Source: Nitrospira sp.
GTDB lineage: Bacteria; Nitrospirota; Nitrospiria; Nitrospirales; Nitrospiraceae
NCBI GenBank assembly: GCA_005239465.1
Contig: SPAW01000026.1
Coordinates: forward strand, 1 to 64,000
Length of the DNA stretch: 64,000 nucleotides
Direction of reading: 5' to 3'
The translations under genes were made by a program, and so were the position numbers. Shown here one piece after another: positions 35,159 through 43,665 of the stretch. The notes beneath the pieces are model-generated. The model made no database searches and was not told the DNA's origin. It was given only the letters and a program-made list of their open reading frames with translations. Numbering within the stretch: position 1 is the first letter of the stretch; each line of letters begins with the position of its first letter.

Positions 35159-36403
35159 ATGTCGGATTTTTTCCAGAATGGGGTTGTGAGCGTCCTCCAT
35201 CGCTTGGGCTCCCCCAACGTGGAGCGATTAGAGCAGGAACTCGAGCAGTATCGGAGCGTCAACCCGATCGCACTGGTTCTCCCCTGTCTCTATTCGGAAC
35301 TGGAAGGACCTGCGCTTGGCGGGATCATCGAGCAACTGAAGGGCGTGACCTATCTGAACGAAATCGTGGTAGCGTTAGGCCATGCTTCGGCCCTCGAGTT
35401 TCGGCGTGCAAAAGAGTATTTCAAAGCGCTCCCGCAGGACATGCGTCTCGTATGGGTCGATGGAGCACGGGTGCAGGAGATCCTCAAGACGTTGGTCGAG
35501 CACGAGATCGACATTGGATTACCCGGCAAGGGCCAATCCTGCTGGCTGGCCTTCGGGTATGTCCTGGCGCGCCACCGAAGCCAGATCATCGCGTTGCACG
35601 ACTGCGATATCGTGAGCTATGGGCGGGAGTACTTGGCGCGGCTCTGTTATCCGCTTGCGAACCCGAATTTGGGCTATGAATTTTGTAAGGGCTATTACAG
35701 TCGCGTGACGGATCGTTTGCATGGTCGGGTCACGAGACTGTTCATCACCCCCCTTGTGCGCACTTTGCAGCAACTCGTAGGGCCTCACCCGCTGTTGACC
35801 TACCTCGACAGTTTCCGCTACCCGCTGGCGGGAGAATTCGCGATGGTACGAGACCTCGCCTGGGTGAATCGCATCCCGGGAGATTGGGGGCTCGAGATCG
35901 GCATCTTGGCGGAGGTGTACCGTAACTGTGCCTTGCGCCGCGTTTGCCAGGCGGACATTGCCGACGCCTACGAACATAAGCACCAGGCGCTTTCCCCTGA
36001 CGATCCTGAAAAGGGCTTGCTGAAGATGAGCGTGGATATTACGAAGTCGTTGTTTCGCCACCTGGCCAGCGAAGGGGTGGTGCTCGGCGACGCAGAACTC
36101 AAAACGTTGCGGGCGACCTATCTCCGCACGTCCGAAGAGGCCATTCGCCGCTATGAGGACAGCGCTGCTATCAATAGTTTAAAGTTCGATCGGCACGCGG
36201 AACGGACCGCGGTCGAGACGTTCCTGAAAGGAATCAGGCTGGCCTCTGAGCTATTTCAAAAAGATCCCATGGGAGTGCCCATGATTTCAAATTGGAGTCG
36301 TGTCGCGGCTGCTGTCCCGGACGTCTTCGATCGTCTGGTTCATGCCATAGAGGAGGATCATCGGTGGGATCCGACCAGAGAGGGCCGTCCGACGTCCAGC
36401 TGA
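35159..36403 (+). CDS. Glucosyl-3-phosphoglycerate synthase-like glycosyltransferase
   Basis: A 414-residue cytosolic GT-A glycosyltransferase. Recognisable blocks: the nucleotide-sugar part VLPCLYSELEGPALGGIIEQ, GLPGKGQSCWLAFGYVLARH, a DxD-like HDCDIVSYGREYLARL, YEFCKGYYSRV and LAGEFAMVRDLAWVNRIPGDW with EIGILAEVYRN. These fit GT81 (GpgS) enzymes, which join NDP-glucose and 3-phosphoglycerate. With the MPGP-type phosphatase 2 kb away the pair would make glucosylglycerate, a compatible solute. Donor and acceptor are inferred. Strong SD (GGAAGGGAGGA). The stop overlaps the next glycosyltransferase by one base. Confidence 0.83.
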   Translation: MSDFFQNGVVSVLHRLGSPNVERLEQELEQYRSVNPIALVLPCLYSELEGPALGGIIEQLKGVTYLNEIVVALGHASALEFRRAKEYFKALPQDMRLVWVDGARVQEILKTLVEHEIDIGLPGKGQSCWLAFGYVLARHRSQIIALHDCDIVSYGREYLARLCYPLANPNLGYEFCKGYYSRVTDRLHGRVTRLFITPLVRTLQQLVGPHPLLTYLDSFRYPLAGEFAMVRDLAWVNRIPGDWGLEIGILAEVYRNCALRRVCQADIADAYEHKHQALSPDDPEKGLLKMSVDITKSLFRHLASEGVVLGDAELKTLRATYLRTSEEAIRRYEDSAAINSLKFDRHAERTAVETFLKGIRLASELFQKDPMGVPMISNWSRVAAAVPDVFDRLVHAIEEDHRWDPTREGRPTSS

Positions 36404-37677
36404 TGAAACCATCAGTGGCTCTCACGCCCGAGACCGAGTCCCGAGTGCAGGCTATTGGTGAAGTGGAGATCCTTGTCGGCATTCCCAGTTACAACAATGC
36501 CGACACGATCGGGCATGTGGTCCGTGCCGTTAGCGCGGGGTTGGCGAAGTATTTTCCCGACCGGCGCGCCGTGCTGGTCAATTCCGACGGCGGTTCGTCG
36601 GACGGGACGCCCGACGCGGTCTCGCGGGCGGTGGTGGATTTCGGCGCGCTGCTCATCAGCGATCAGCAGAGTCGGCTTCAGAAGATCATCACCCCCTATC
36701 ACGGGATCCCGGGTAAAGGGAGCGCGTTCCGCACGATCTTCGAGATCGCTCGTCGCCTCAATGCGAGGGCCTGCGCGGTCGTGGATTCCGACCTGCGCAG
36801 CATCACGCCGGAATGGATCGAACTGCTCCTTCGTCCGATCCTCGACGAGAATTACGACTACGTGGCTCCATACTATTTGCGCCACAAGTACGACGGCACG
36901 ATCACGAACAGCATCGTGTATCCGCTGACGCGGGCGCTCTACGGCCAACGGGTCCGGCAGCCGATCGGGGGCGATTTCGGATTTTCCGGACGCCTGACCG
37001 ACCATTATCTTGATCAGCACGTCTGGGAATCGGACGTCGCGCGATTCGGCATCGACATCTGGATGACGACGGAGGCGATCGCCAGCGGCGCGCGGGTCTG
37101 TCAGAGTTTTCTCGGGGCTAAGATTCACAATCCCAAGGATCCGGCTTCGGATCTGGCCGCCATGCTGATGCAGGTGTTGGGAGCGGTGTTCGCGTTGATG
37201 GAAGAACACCACTCGGTCTGGTCCAGTCGGCAGGACTCAACGCCGGTGAAGGTATTCGGTTTTCAATATGAAGTGGGCGTTGAGCCGGTCAACGTGAACG
37301 TGGAGCGCATGATCGCCGCGTTTCAACAAGGATTGGCGGATCTGGCTCCCATCTGGGAACAAGTACTGGGCCGGGAGATGACTGCGGAGCTCATGCCTTT
37401 GCGAACGGTGTCCTCAGCGGAGTTTCGCATTCCCGATGACCTGTGGGTCCGCGTAATCTACGAAGCCGCCTTGGCCTACCATGCGTGCCTGATGCCTCGC
37501 GAGCATCTGCTCAAGGCCCTCACCCCGCTCTATCTCGGTCGGACGGCGACATTCGTGTTGGAGACCCAGGGATTGACGACGGTTGAAGCAGAAGGACGGA
37601 TCGAGCAATTGTGCCTCGCATATGAGTCGAGGAAATCCTATCTCGTCGAGCGGTGGAACCATAAGCCGCGGACTTGA
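36403..37677 (+). CDS. GT2-like glycosyltransferase, probable compatible-solute enzyme
   Basis: A 424-residue cytosolic GT-A enzyme. VGIPSYNNADTIGHVVRAVS starts the nucleotide-binding fold, NSDGGSSDGTPD and CAVVDSDLRSITPEWIELLL supply acidic metal/sugar motifs (DSD), and QPIGGDFGFSGRL plus FGIDIWMTTEAIA follow. It resembles glycosyltransferases beside GpgS in bacteria that make glucosylglycerate or mannosylglucosylglycerate, so it may add a second sugar or be a direct glucosylglycerate synthase. Substrate unproven. The ATG at 36403 shares its A with the stop of the upstream gene (TGATG), indicating tight coupling. Confidence 0.78.
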   Translation: MKPSVALTPETESRVQAIGEVEILVGIPSYNNADTIGHVVRAVSAGLAKYFPDRRAVLVNSDGGSSDGTPDAVSRAVVDFGALLISDQQSRLQKIITPYHGIPGKGSAFRTIFEIARRLNARACAVVDSDLRSITPEWIELLLRPILDENYDYVAPYYLRHKYDGTITNSIVYPLTRALYGQRVRQPIGGDFGFSGRLTDHYLDQHVWESDVARFGIDIWMTTEAIASGARVCQSFLGAKIHNPKDPASDLAAMLMQVLGAVFALMEEHHSVWSSRQDSTPVKVFGFQYEVGVEPVNVNVERMIAAFQQGLADLAPIWEQVLGREMTAELMPLRTVSSAEFRIPDDLWVRVIYEAALAYHACLMPREHLLKALTPLYLGRTATFVLETQGLTTVEAEGRIEQLCLAYESRKSYLVERWNHKPRT

Positions 37678-37713
37678 GGCTCGCCGCTGTCGGCGGAATG
37701 GGGGGAGGCGGAT

Positions 37714-38421
37714 ATGAAAGACTTTTTTGAAACAGCGCTGCTCGCACCGTTGGAGCAACTCGGTCGACAAGTTCTGGCGGTCTTGCCGAACGTCTTGGCT
37801 ATGGCGATCATTGTCGGTTTCGGCTTCGTGGCGGCCTGGGGATTGGGCCAGACCGTCGAACGGCTGTTGCGCGTCGTGCGCTTGGATGATTTCTGCAATC
37901 GACTCGGAATCAATGCAGCCCTGGCGCGCGGGGGCGTGAAGTCGGACCCGTCGCACCTCGTCGGGCGCACCGCCTATTGGATCGTGATCGCCTTCGCGGT
38001 CATCGCGGGACTGGGTGCGCTGAATCTTCAGCCGATCAACCAATTCGCCCAATCGTTTCTGGCCTATATCCCGCACTTGTTGACCGCTTCGGTGATCCTG
38101 ATCGCTGGTTATCTGCTCTCCAATTTCATCTCGCAGGGCGTGTTGATCACGGCAGTGAACGCGGGTCTTCCGCCGGCCAGATTGATCGCGGCGATGTCCC
38201 GCTGGGGTGTCCAGCTTTTTGCCCTTGCAATGGCGTTGGAGGAACTGGGTATCGCGCAAAGCGTGGTGGTCGTCGGGTTTGGGATTACCTTCGGCGGGAT
38301 CGTCTTCGCATCGGGGCTGGCCTTCGGCCTTGGGGCCAAAGATCTGGCGAAAGAGTATCTGGAGCGAACGTTGTCGAATCGGGCGCGTGAGCGTCCGCCG
38401 GACGACCTGCGGCACCTATGA
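37714..38421 (+). CDS. MscS-related TM-helix membrane protein
   Basis: A 235-residue protein with about four or five TM helices and the conserved TM-helix repeat of small MscS-like proteins (PF05552 type): VLPNVLAMAIIVGFGFVAAW, GRTAYWIVIAFAVIAGLGAL, YIPHLLTASVILIAGYLLSN, and FGITFGGIVFASGLAFGLGA. It lacks the MscS beta domain, so it is unlikely to be a full channel by itself; it may form a pore or bind one. It is in the same direction as, and between, solute-synthesis and solute-import genes, which fits osmotic control. SD GGGGGAGG. Confidence 0.8.
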   Translation: MKDFFETALLAPLEQLGRQVLAVLPNVLAMAIIVGFGFVAAWGLGQTVERLLRVVRLDDFCNRLGINAALARGGVKSDPSHLVGRTAYWIVIAFAVIAGLGALNLQPINQFAQSFLAYIPHLLTASVILIAGYLLSNFISQGVLITAVNAGLPPARLIAAMSRWGVQLFALAMALEELGIAQSVVVVGFGITFGGIVFASGLAFGLGAKDLAKEYLERTLSNRARERPPDDLRHL

Positions 38422-39701
38422 TGATCGCGCGCGCCGTCGTCACCTTCTGTGCGGCGCTGGCACTCGGCTGCGCGCCGGCAGGGGATCGACCGCACGATCC
38501 GAACATCGTTCTCGTGTTCAAACATGGAAAACTCTCCGGTGACGGGGCGATCCTCTCTAACATCCTCCGCGAGTTTGAGAGGCGCCACCCAGGTATCGTC
38601 GTTCGTGAGGAACTGCTCCCGTCTTCGTCGGACCGACAACATCAATACTACGCCATGAATCTTGACGGAGGGCAGGCCCCGTTCGACCTGCTCGGCGTCG
38701 ACACGATCTGGGTGCAGGAATTCGCGAAGGCCGGTTGGATCGCTTCCCTCGAGAAGGTCCTCCCTCCAGCCGAGCGGGAGCAGTTCTTTCCCGGGCCGAT
38801 CAAGGCCGCCACGTTCAAAGGGCAACTCTACGCCGTACCCTGGTACATCGACGCCGGGGTGCTCTACTACCGACGCGATCTTCTGGATCGTCATGGGGTG
38901 GCTCCACCCAAAACGTGGCCGGACCTTGTCCACGCCGCTCAGCGTATTCTCGATGCGGAGCGGGATCCCAGGCTGGCGGGCTTTGTCTGGCAAGGGAAAC
39001 AATACGAAGGTCTGGTCTGTTTCGCGCTGGAAGTCCTCCACAGCAACGGGTCTGATCTATGGGGTGGGGATCGAGCGCGCGCGGAAGCAGGCCTGCGGTT
39101 TCTGCGTGAAACAGTCGCGGGACATCGAATCACTCCCGTCTCTGTCGGCATGGCCGACGAAGAATCGACTCGCCAGATATTCGGGTCAGGGCGTGCGCTA
39201 TTCATGCGCAATTGGCCCTATGCTTGGTCCCTGTTCCAACGGGAGGGCTCCTTGGTTCGAGGAAAGGTCGGCATCGCTCCGCTCCCGTCCTTCCCCGGCT
39301 ATCCCAGCGCACCGGTGTTGGGGGGCTGGATGCTGGCCGTGCCGCGGGCATCCGCCCACCAACAGGAAGTCGGTGAGTTGATTCGTTTCTTGACGTCGCC
39401 GGATGCGCAGCGACTGGTCGCGTTGGGATTAGGATACAACCCCACGCGCCGGGATCTGTATGCCGACGAATCGTTGGTCGGAGCCCGGCCTTTGCTGAAA
39501 GATCTGTATCCCATCTTTCTCGAAGCCCGGCCTCGCCCAGTTACGCCCTACTACTTGTTGCTGTCTCAAGCCTTGCAGCCGGAAGTGAGCGCCGTCGTAG
39601 TCGGACGCAAAACGCCGCGCGAGGCGCTCGACGCCGTGCGTCGGCAGCTGACGAGGATTGTCGGAAGTTCCGACCTGCCGGTTGCGGTGGAGGGTCTATG
39701 A
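38418..39701 (+). CDS. Sugar ABC transporter substrate-binding lipoprotein
   Basis: A 427-residue periplasmic binding lipoprotein (lipobox ALALGC). The fold follows the MalE/ThuE/LpqY class: ILREFERRHPGIVVREELLP, DLLGVDTIWVQEFAKAGWI, YAVPWYIDAGVLYYRRDLL, TWPDLVHAAQRIL, and VLGGWMLAVPRASAHQQEVG. Such proteins bind trehalose, maltose or similar disaccharides; here a trehalose or glucosylglycerate ligand is likely from the neighbours but not shown. The start overlaps the previous gene as ATGATG/TGA and the stop overlaps the first permease gene, so this is one operon of four transporter genes. Confidence 0.9.
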   Translation: MMIARAVVTFCAALALGCAPAGDRPHDPNIVLVFKHGKLSGDGAILSNILREFERRHPGIVVREELLPSSSDRQHQYYAMNLDGGQAPFDLLGVDTIWVQEFAKAGWIASLEKVLPPAEREQFFPGPIKAATFKGQLYAVPWYIDAGVLYYRRDLLDRHGVAPPKTWPDLVHAAQRILDAERDPRLAGFVWQGKQYEGLVCFALEVLHSNGSDLWGGDRARAEAGLRFLRETVAGHRITPVSVGMADEESTRQIFGSGRALFMRNWPYAWSLFQREGSLVRGKVGIAPLPSFPGYPSAPVLGGWMLAVPRASAHQQEVGELIRFLTSPDAQRLVALGLGYNPTRRDLYADESLVGARPLLKDLYPIFLEARPRPVTPYYLLLSQALQPEVSAVVVGRKTPREALDAVRRQLTRIVGSSDLPVAVEGL

Positions 39702-40636
39702 CCGAACGGCCATCGATCGGCGCGAGTCACTCAACAAGCGGAATTCGGCTGTCCGAACGAACGTGGGGCTATCTGTTGGCAAGCCCCGCATTTCTGCTGG
39801 TCGGTCTGGTCGCCGTCGCCCCCATCGCCGCGGCGTTGTGGTTGAGCCTGCATCGTCGCTTGCCGGTCTTCGGGGTCGAGGAATTTGTCGGACTGTGGAA
39901 CTATGTCCAACTGTGGAGCGACGATCGGTTCTGGGCCGCCTGCCGAACGACGTTGTATTTCACCGCACTGTCTGTGGCGGCCGAACTGCTGCTGGGCTTT
40001 GGACTGGCGCTCTTGCTGGATGGCTTGACGAGCGGCACGGGGGGGTCGCCGCGTTGGGCGCAGGGGATGATCGTCGTGCCATGGGCGATCCCGACGGTCG
40101 TGTCGGCGCAGATCTGGGCCTGGCTCTTCCAGCCGGATTTCGGGCTGCTCAATTATTTGCTCCATCAAGTACGCCTGATTACCCGGCCGATCGACTGGCT
40201 GGCGAACCCCGACTGGGCGATTCACGCGGCCATCGTCATGGACGTCTGGAAGACTGCGCCGTTTGCCGCGCTCTTGCTCCTGGCCGGACTGAAAACGGTT
40301 CCGCGTGATCTCTACGCGGCTGCCAGGGTCGATGGAGCCGGGGCCTGGCAGCAGTTTCGCCATATCACGTTGCCGCTCTTGATGCCTGTCGTCGTGATTG
40401 TGCTCATCTTCCGCACGATGGATGCGGTTCGAGTGTTCGATGCAGTCTATGTATTGACGGGCGGCGGTCCGGGCAACAGCACTGAAACGTTGTCGATCTA
40501 CGCGTACAAGACCTTGTTTCAAACGTTGCAGTTCGGATACGGGTCGACGTTGGCCACGGCGATGTTTTTGATTGTTGCGGCGCTCTCGTCCCTCTACCTA
40601 TTGCTGTTGCGGCGGCATTTGCAGGAGACGACGTAA
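39698..40636 (+). CDS. Sugar ABC transporter permease, MalF/ThuF-like
   Basis: A 312-residue, six-TM permease. WGYLLASPAFLLVGLVAVAP is the first helix; the cytosolic coupling EAA loop reads YAAARVDGAGAWQQFRHITL and the helix IPTVVSAQIWAWLFQPDFG precedes it. Family: CUT1 carbohydrate uptake, paired with the permease encoded right after. The start overlaps the binding-protein stop (ATGA), and the stop overlaps the next ATG by one base (TAATG). Confidence 0.92.
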   Translation: MTERPSIGASHSTSGIRLSERTWGYLLASPAFLLVGLVAVAPIAAALWLSLHRRLPVFGVEEFVGLWNYVQLWSDDRFWAACRTTLYFTALSVAAELLLGFGLALLLDGLTSGTGGSPRWAQGMIVVPWAIPTVVSAQIWAWLFQPDFGLLNYLLHQVRLITRPIDWLANPDWAIHAAIVMDVWKTAPFAALLLLAGLKTVPRDLYAAARVDGAGAWQQFRHITLPLLMPVVVIVLIFRTMDAVRVFDAVYVLTGGGPGNSTETLSIYAYKTLFQTLQFGYGSTLATAMFLIVAALSSLYLLLLRRHLQETT

Positions 40637-41496
40637 TGAGTGATGCAGGGGAGAACGGGCGGCGCGGCGTGATGCGTTGGTACCGCAGCCGCGGATTGGC
40701 GCTCTGCGCCCTCGCGTTGGCCGGCCTGTTCTGCCTGGGACCGGTGCTTTGGCAGGCGGTGACGTCCATCAAGACGGACGAGGATCTCGTGCGATTGCCG
40801 CCGATCGTCCCGGAGCGGGTGACTGCGGCGCATTACGAGCGAGTCCTGTTCCAGTCGCCGCTGGTGCAGTCGCTCATGAACAGCGCGCTGGTGGCGGCCA
40901 GCGCGACGGCGGTCGCCATTGTGGTCGGAGGGTTGTGCGCCTTCGCCTTGGCGCGACTGCCGATAGCCGGCAAACCGGTGATTCTTGGGCTTGTCCTCGC
41001 GACGTCGATGTTCCCTCCCATCGCCGTCATCAGTCCCTTGTACCTCTTGATGCGCAGCCTCGGCTTGCGAGACACGTTGATCGCGGTGGGGCTGACCCAT
41101 GCGGTCTACGCTCTACCGCTTGCCATTTGGATCCTGACGAGTTTTTTTCGGCAGCTACCGGGCGAGCTCTACTATGCCGCGCGCGTTGATGGCTGTACGC
41201 CTCTGCGGGCCTTATTGTCGGTGTTCCTGCCGCTGGCGCGTCCGGGGCTGGCCGTGGCGGGGCTGCTGGTATTCATCTTCTCGTGGAACGAGTTCATGTT
41301 CGCCTTGACCCTCACGGCGAGCGATGCCACACGGACGGCGCCGGTAGCGGTGGCGTTGTTTCCGGGTCTGTACGAAATTCCCTGGGGCGATATTGCGGCG
41401 GCGTCTCTCGTCGTGACCCTGCCGGTGGCCGGGCTGGCCGCTCTGTTTCAACGTCACATTGTGGCCGGGCTCACGGCCGGCAGCGTAAAAGGATAG
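40636..41496 (+). CDS. Sugar ABC transporter permease, MalG/ThuG-like
   Basis: A 286-residue, six-TM permease. The N-terminal helix is LALCALALAGLFCLGPVLWQ; the EAA loop is YYAARVDGCTPLRALLSVFL, and the pre-loop helix TSMFPPIAVISPLYLL is typical of MalG-type subunits. It forms the channel with the preceding permease. It ends seven bases before the ATPase gene. Substrate inferred as trehalose-like. Confidence 0.92.
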   Translation: MSDAGENGRRGVMRWYRSRGLALCALALAGLFCLGPVLWQAVTSIKTDEDLVRLPPIVPERVTAAHYERVLFQSPLVQSLMNSALVAASATAVAIVVGGLCAFALARLPIAGKPVILGLVLATSMFPPIAVISPLYLLMRSLGLRDTLIAVGLTHAVYALPLAIWILTSFFRQLPGELYYAARVDGCTPLRALLSVFLPLARPGLAVAGLLVFIFSWNEFMFALTLTASDATRTAPVAVALFPGLYEIPWGDIAAASLVVTLPVAGLAALFQRHIVAGLTAGSVKG

Positions 41497-41502
41497 GAGC
41501 CG

Positions 41503-42630
41503 ATGGCGGAAGTACGAATAGAACATCTGTCGAAACGGTTCGGCGCGACGACCGTCCTTCCCGACGTGACGTTGACCGTCCGAGACGGCGAGTTCTTTAC
41601 GATCGTCGGGCCATCGGGCTGCGGAAAATCCACGCTCCTCCAACTGCTGGCCGGTCTGGATCACCCGACGTCCGGACGGATCCTGTTCGATGGCGAGGAC
41701 GTCACGGGCCTGGAACCGCGGGAACGGGACGTGGCCTTGGTGTTCCAAAGTTATGCCCTCTACCCGCACATGACCGTGCGTGACAATCTTGCGTTTCCGC
41801 TTCGCGTGACGAAGCGAAAGACCGGTCTCGATCGGCAGCGGATTGAAGCCGAAGTGCAACGCGTGGCCGGGCTGCTGGGTCTGGAGTCGTTGCTCGATCG
41901 CTGGCCAAGGGAACTCTCGGGCGGCCAGCGTCAACGAGTGGCGTTGGGACGCGCGTTAATCAGACAGCCCAGGCTGTTCTTGCTGGATGAGCCGCTATCC
42001 AACCTTGATGCGCAATTGCGGGCCGTCATGCGCGCGGAGCTGCGGCATCTGCATGATCGATTGGGCACGACGATGATCTATGTCACGCACGACCAGACGG
42101 AAGCCATGACACTGGCGGATCGAGTGGCGGTGCTGGACCGCGGCGTCGTGCAACAGATCGGTCCCCCGCAAGCGCTCTACGATCAGCCCAGCAATTTGTT
42201 TGTCGCCAAATTCGTGGGCCATCCGGCGATCAATATCCTCGACGGCGAGTTATGTGACGGCCGGCTCCGAATGGGCGAGCTCAACCTGCCGCGGTCCGCC
42301 ACGGAAGGGGGAGACAGACTGCGCGACGGAACGCGGGTAACCATAGGCATTCGTCCAGAGCACGTCCTGGTTACCTCGGGAGCGAGCCATGACGTCGTTC
42401 CGGACGAGGAAGAAGGACGGATCTCGGGCGTGGTGCGGCTCCTCGAATACACCGGAAGTCAAACGTGGGGAGTCGTCGAGGTCGATCAAGCCGGCAAGGG
42501 GATTATGATGATCGGCGGCATTCCGACCGGAGATTCACTGCGACCAGGGCAATCCGTTTCTGTCAGTATCACAAGAGGCCCGCATCATCTCTTCGATATT
42601 GATACCGGTATGCGTCTGGGGGGTGATTAA
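41503..42630 (+). CDS. Sugar ABC transporter ATPase, MalK/UgpC-like
   Basis: A 375-residue ATPase: Walker A GPSGCGKST, Q-loop QSYALYPHMTV, signature LSGGQRQRVALGRAL, Walker B LFLLDEPLSNLD, then H-loop YVTHDQTEAM. The C-terminal 130 residues form the TOBE/regulatory domain of MalK-type subunits (IGIRPEHV). It energises the preceding two permeases. It begins after TAGGAG and ends the import operon. MalK-like regulatory domains can respond to PTS or inducers; nothing here tells which. Confidence 0.94.
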   Translation: MAEVRIEHLSKRFGATTVLPDVTLTVRDGEFFTIVGPSGCGKSTLLQLLAGLDHPTSGRILFDGEDVTGLEPRERDVALVFQSYALYPHMTVRDNLAFPLRVTKRKTGLDRQRIEAEVQRVAGLLGLESLLDRWPRELSGGQRQRVALGRALIRQPRLFLLDEPLSNLDAQLRAVMRAELRHLHDRLGTTMIYVTHDQTEAMTLADRVAVLDRGVVQQIGPPQALYDQPSNLFVAKFVGHPAINILDGELCDGRLRMGELNLPRSATEGGDRLRDGTRVTIGIRPEHVLVTSGASHDVVPDEEEGRISGVVRLLEYTGSQTWGVVEVDQAGKGIMMIGGIPTGDSLRPGQSVSVSITRGPHHLFDIDTGMRLGGD

Positions 42631-42699
42631 CTTCCCCAGATTGTCGTAGGGCAAGCGCCTCCACTTGGAGGGATGTACCTGATATCAGAGGAGGTTCGT

Positions 42700-43587
42700 A
42701 TGACGACATTGTACTTCTCGCGATTTTTTGATCGATCGTTCGAATGGTTCTCGACATCCGGGCTGCGCGTCGTCGTGATTGTCATCGTTATGGCAGTGTT
42801 ATTGGCACTCGTGAAGCGAGCTATTGAGCGATTCCGAGGAATATACGCAGGCACGTTTCCAAGCTCAACTCAGGTGAAACGCGCCGATACGTTGACTCAC
42901 GTCATCAGGGACGTCGCCCGCGTCATGATTGTGGGTGTCGGGGGGATGATGATCTTGTCGGAGCTCGGTGTCGATCTGAAGCCACTACTGGCCGCGGCCG
43001 GGCTGGGTGGTTTGGCTATCGGCTTCGGCGGGCAGAGCCTGGTCAAAGACGTGATCTCCGGGTTCTTCATTCTTCTCGAGGATTCCATTCGTGTGGGGGA
43101 TGTCGTCGAAATCGCGGGTGTCGGAGGATTGGTCGAAGAGGTGAGACTCCGTACCATCACATTGCGGGATCTGTCCGGGAACGTGCATGTCGTGCCAAAC
43201 GGCGTCATCGATAAGGTGAAGAACATGACGAAGCTCTATTCTTACTATCTCTTCGACGTCGGTGTTGCCTACCGAGAAGACGTGGATGAAGTCATGGCCG
43301 TGCTGAAAGAGATTGCTGCCGAGTTGCAGGGCGATCCGGCGTTCGGCGCCGACATCCTGGAACCTCTTGATATGCTGGGCGTCGATCAATTCGCTGATTC
43401 CGCTGTGATCATCAAATGCCGGATCAAGACCAAGCCGATCCAACAATGGCGGATCGGACGTGAGATGAACCGTCGGATCAAGAAGATATTCGACGCCAAA
43501 GGGATCGAAATTCCGTTTCCCCATCGGACGATTTACTGGGGGCAGCCGACGCAAGCAGCATCGACGTTGGCCCAGACGGGGACATGA
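42700..43587 (+). CDS. Small-conductance mechanosensitive channel, MscS family
   Basis: A 295-residue MscS. Three TM helices come first, with TM3 LLAAAGLGGLAIGFGGQSLV and DVISGFFILLEDSIRVGD, the pore-lining and beta-domain hallmark; VVPNGVIDKVKNMTK follows. It opens under membrane tension to release solutes on osmotic downshift. The ATG at 42700 has GAGGAGG in front, preferred to an earlier ATG at 42673. It closes the osmoadaptation block behind the sugar importer. Location: inner membrane. Confidence 0.93.
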   Translation: MTTLYFSRFFDRSFEWFSTSGLRVVVIVIVMAVLLALVKRAIERFRGIYAGTFPSSTQVKRADTLTHVIRDVARVMIVGVGGMMILSELGVDLKPLLAAAGLGGLAIGFGGQSLVKDVISGFFILLEDSIRVGDVVEIAGVGGLVEEVRLRTITLRDLSGNVHVVPNGVIDKVKNMTKLYSYYLFDVGVAYREDVDEVMAVLKEIAAELQGDPAFGADILEPLDMLGVDQFADSAVIIKCRIKTKPIQQWRIGREMNRRIKKIFDAKGIEIPFPHRTIYWGQPTQAASTLAQTGT

Positions 43588-43665
43588 ACGGCGGTTCTCA
43601 TGCTCCGGTTCTGGATTCAAGGAGAGGCGCTCTCCGCCGTCGCAGTTTGAGACCAGAGCGTTCAC

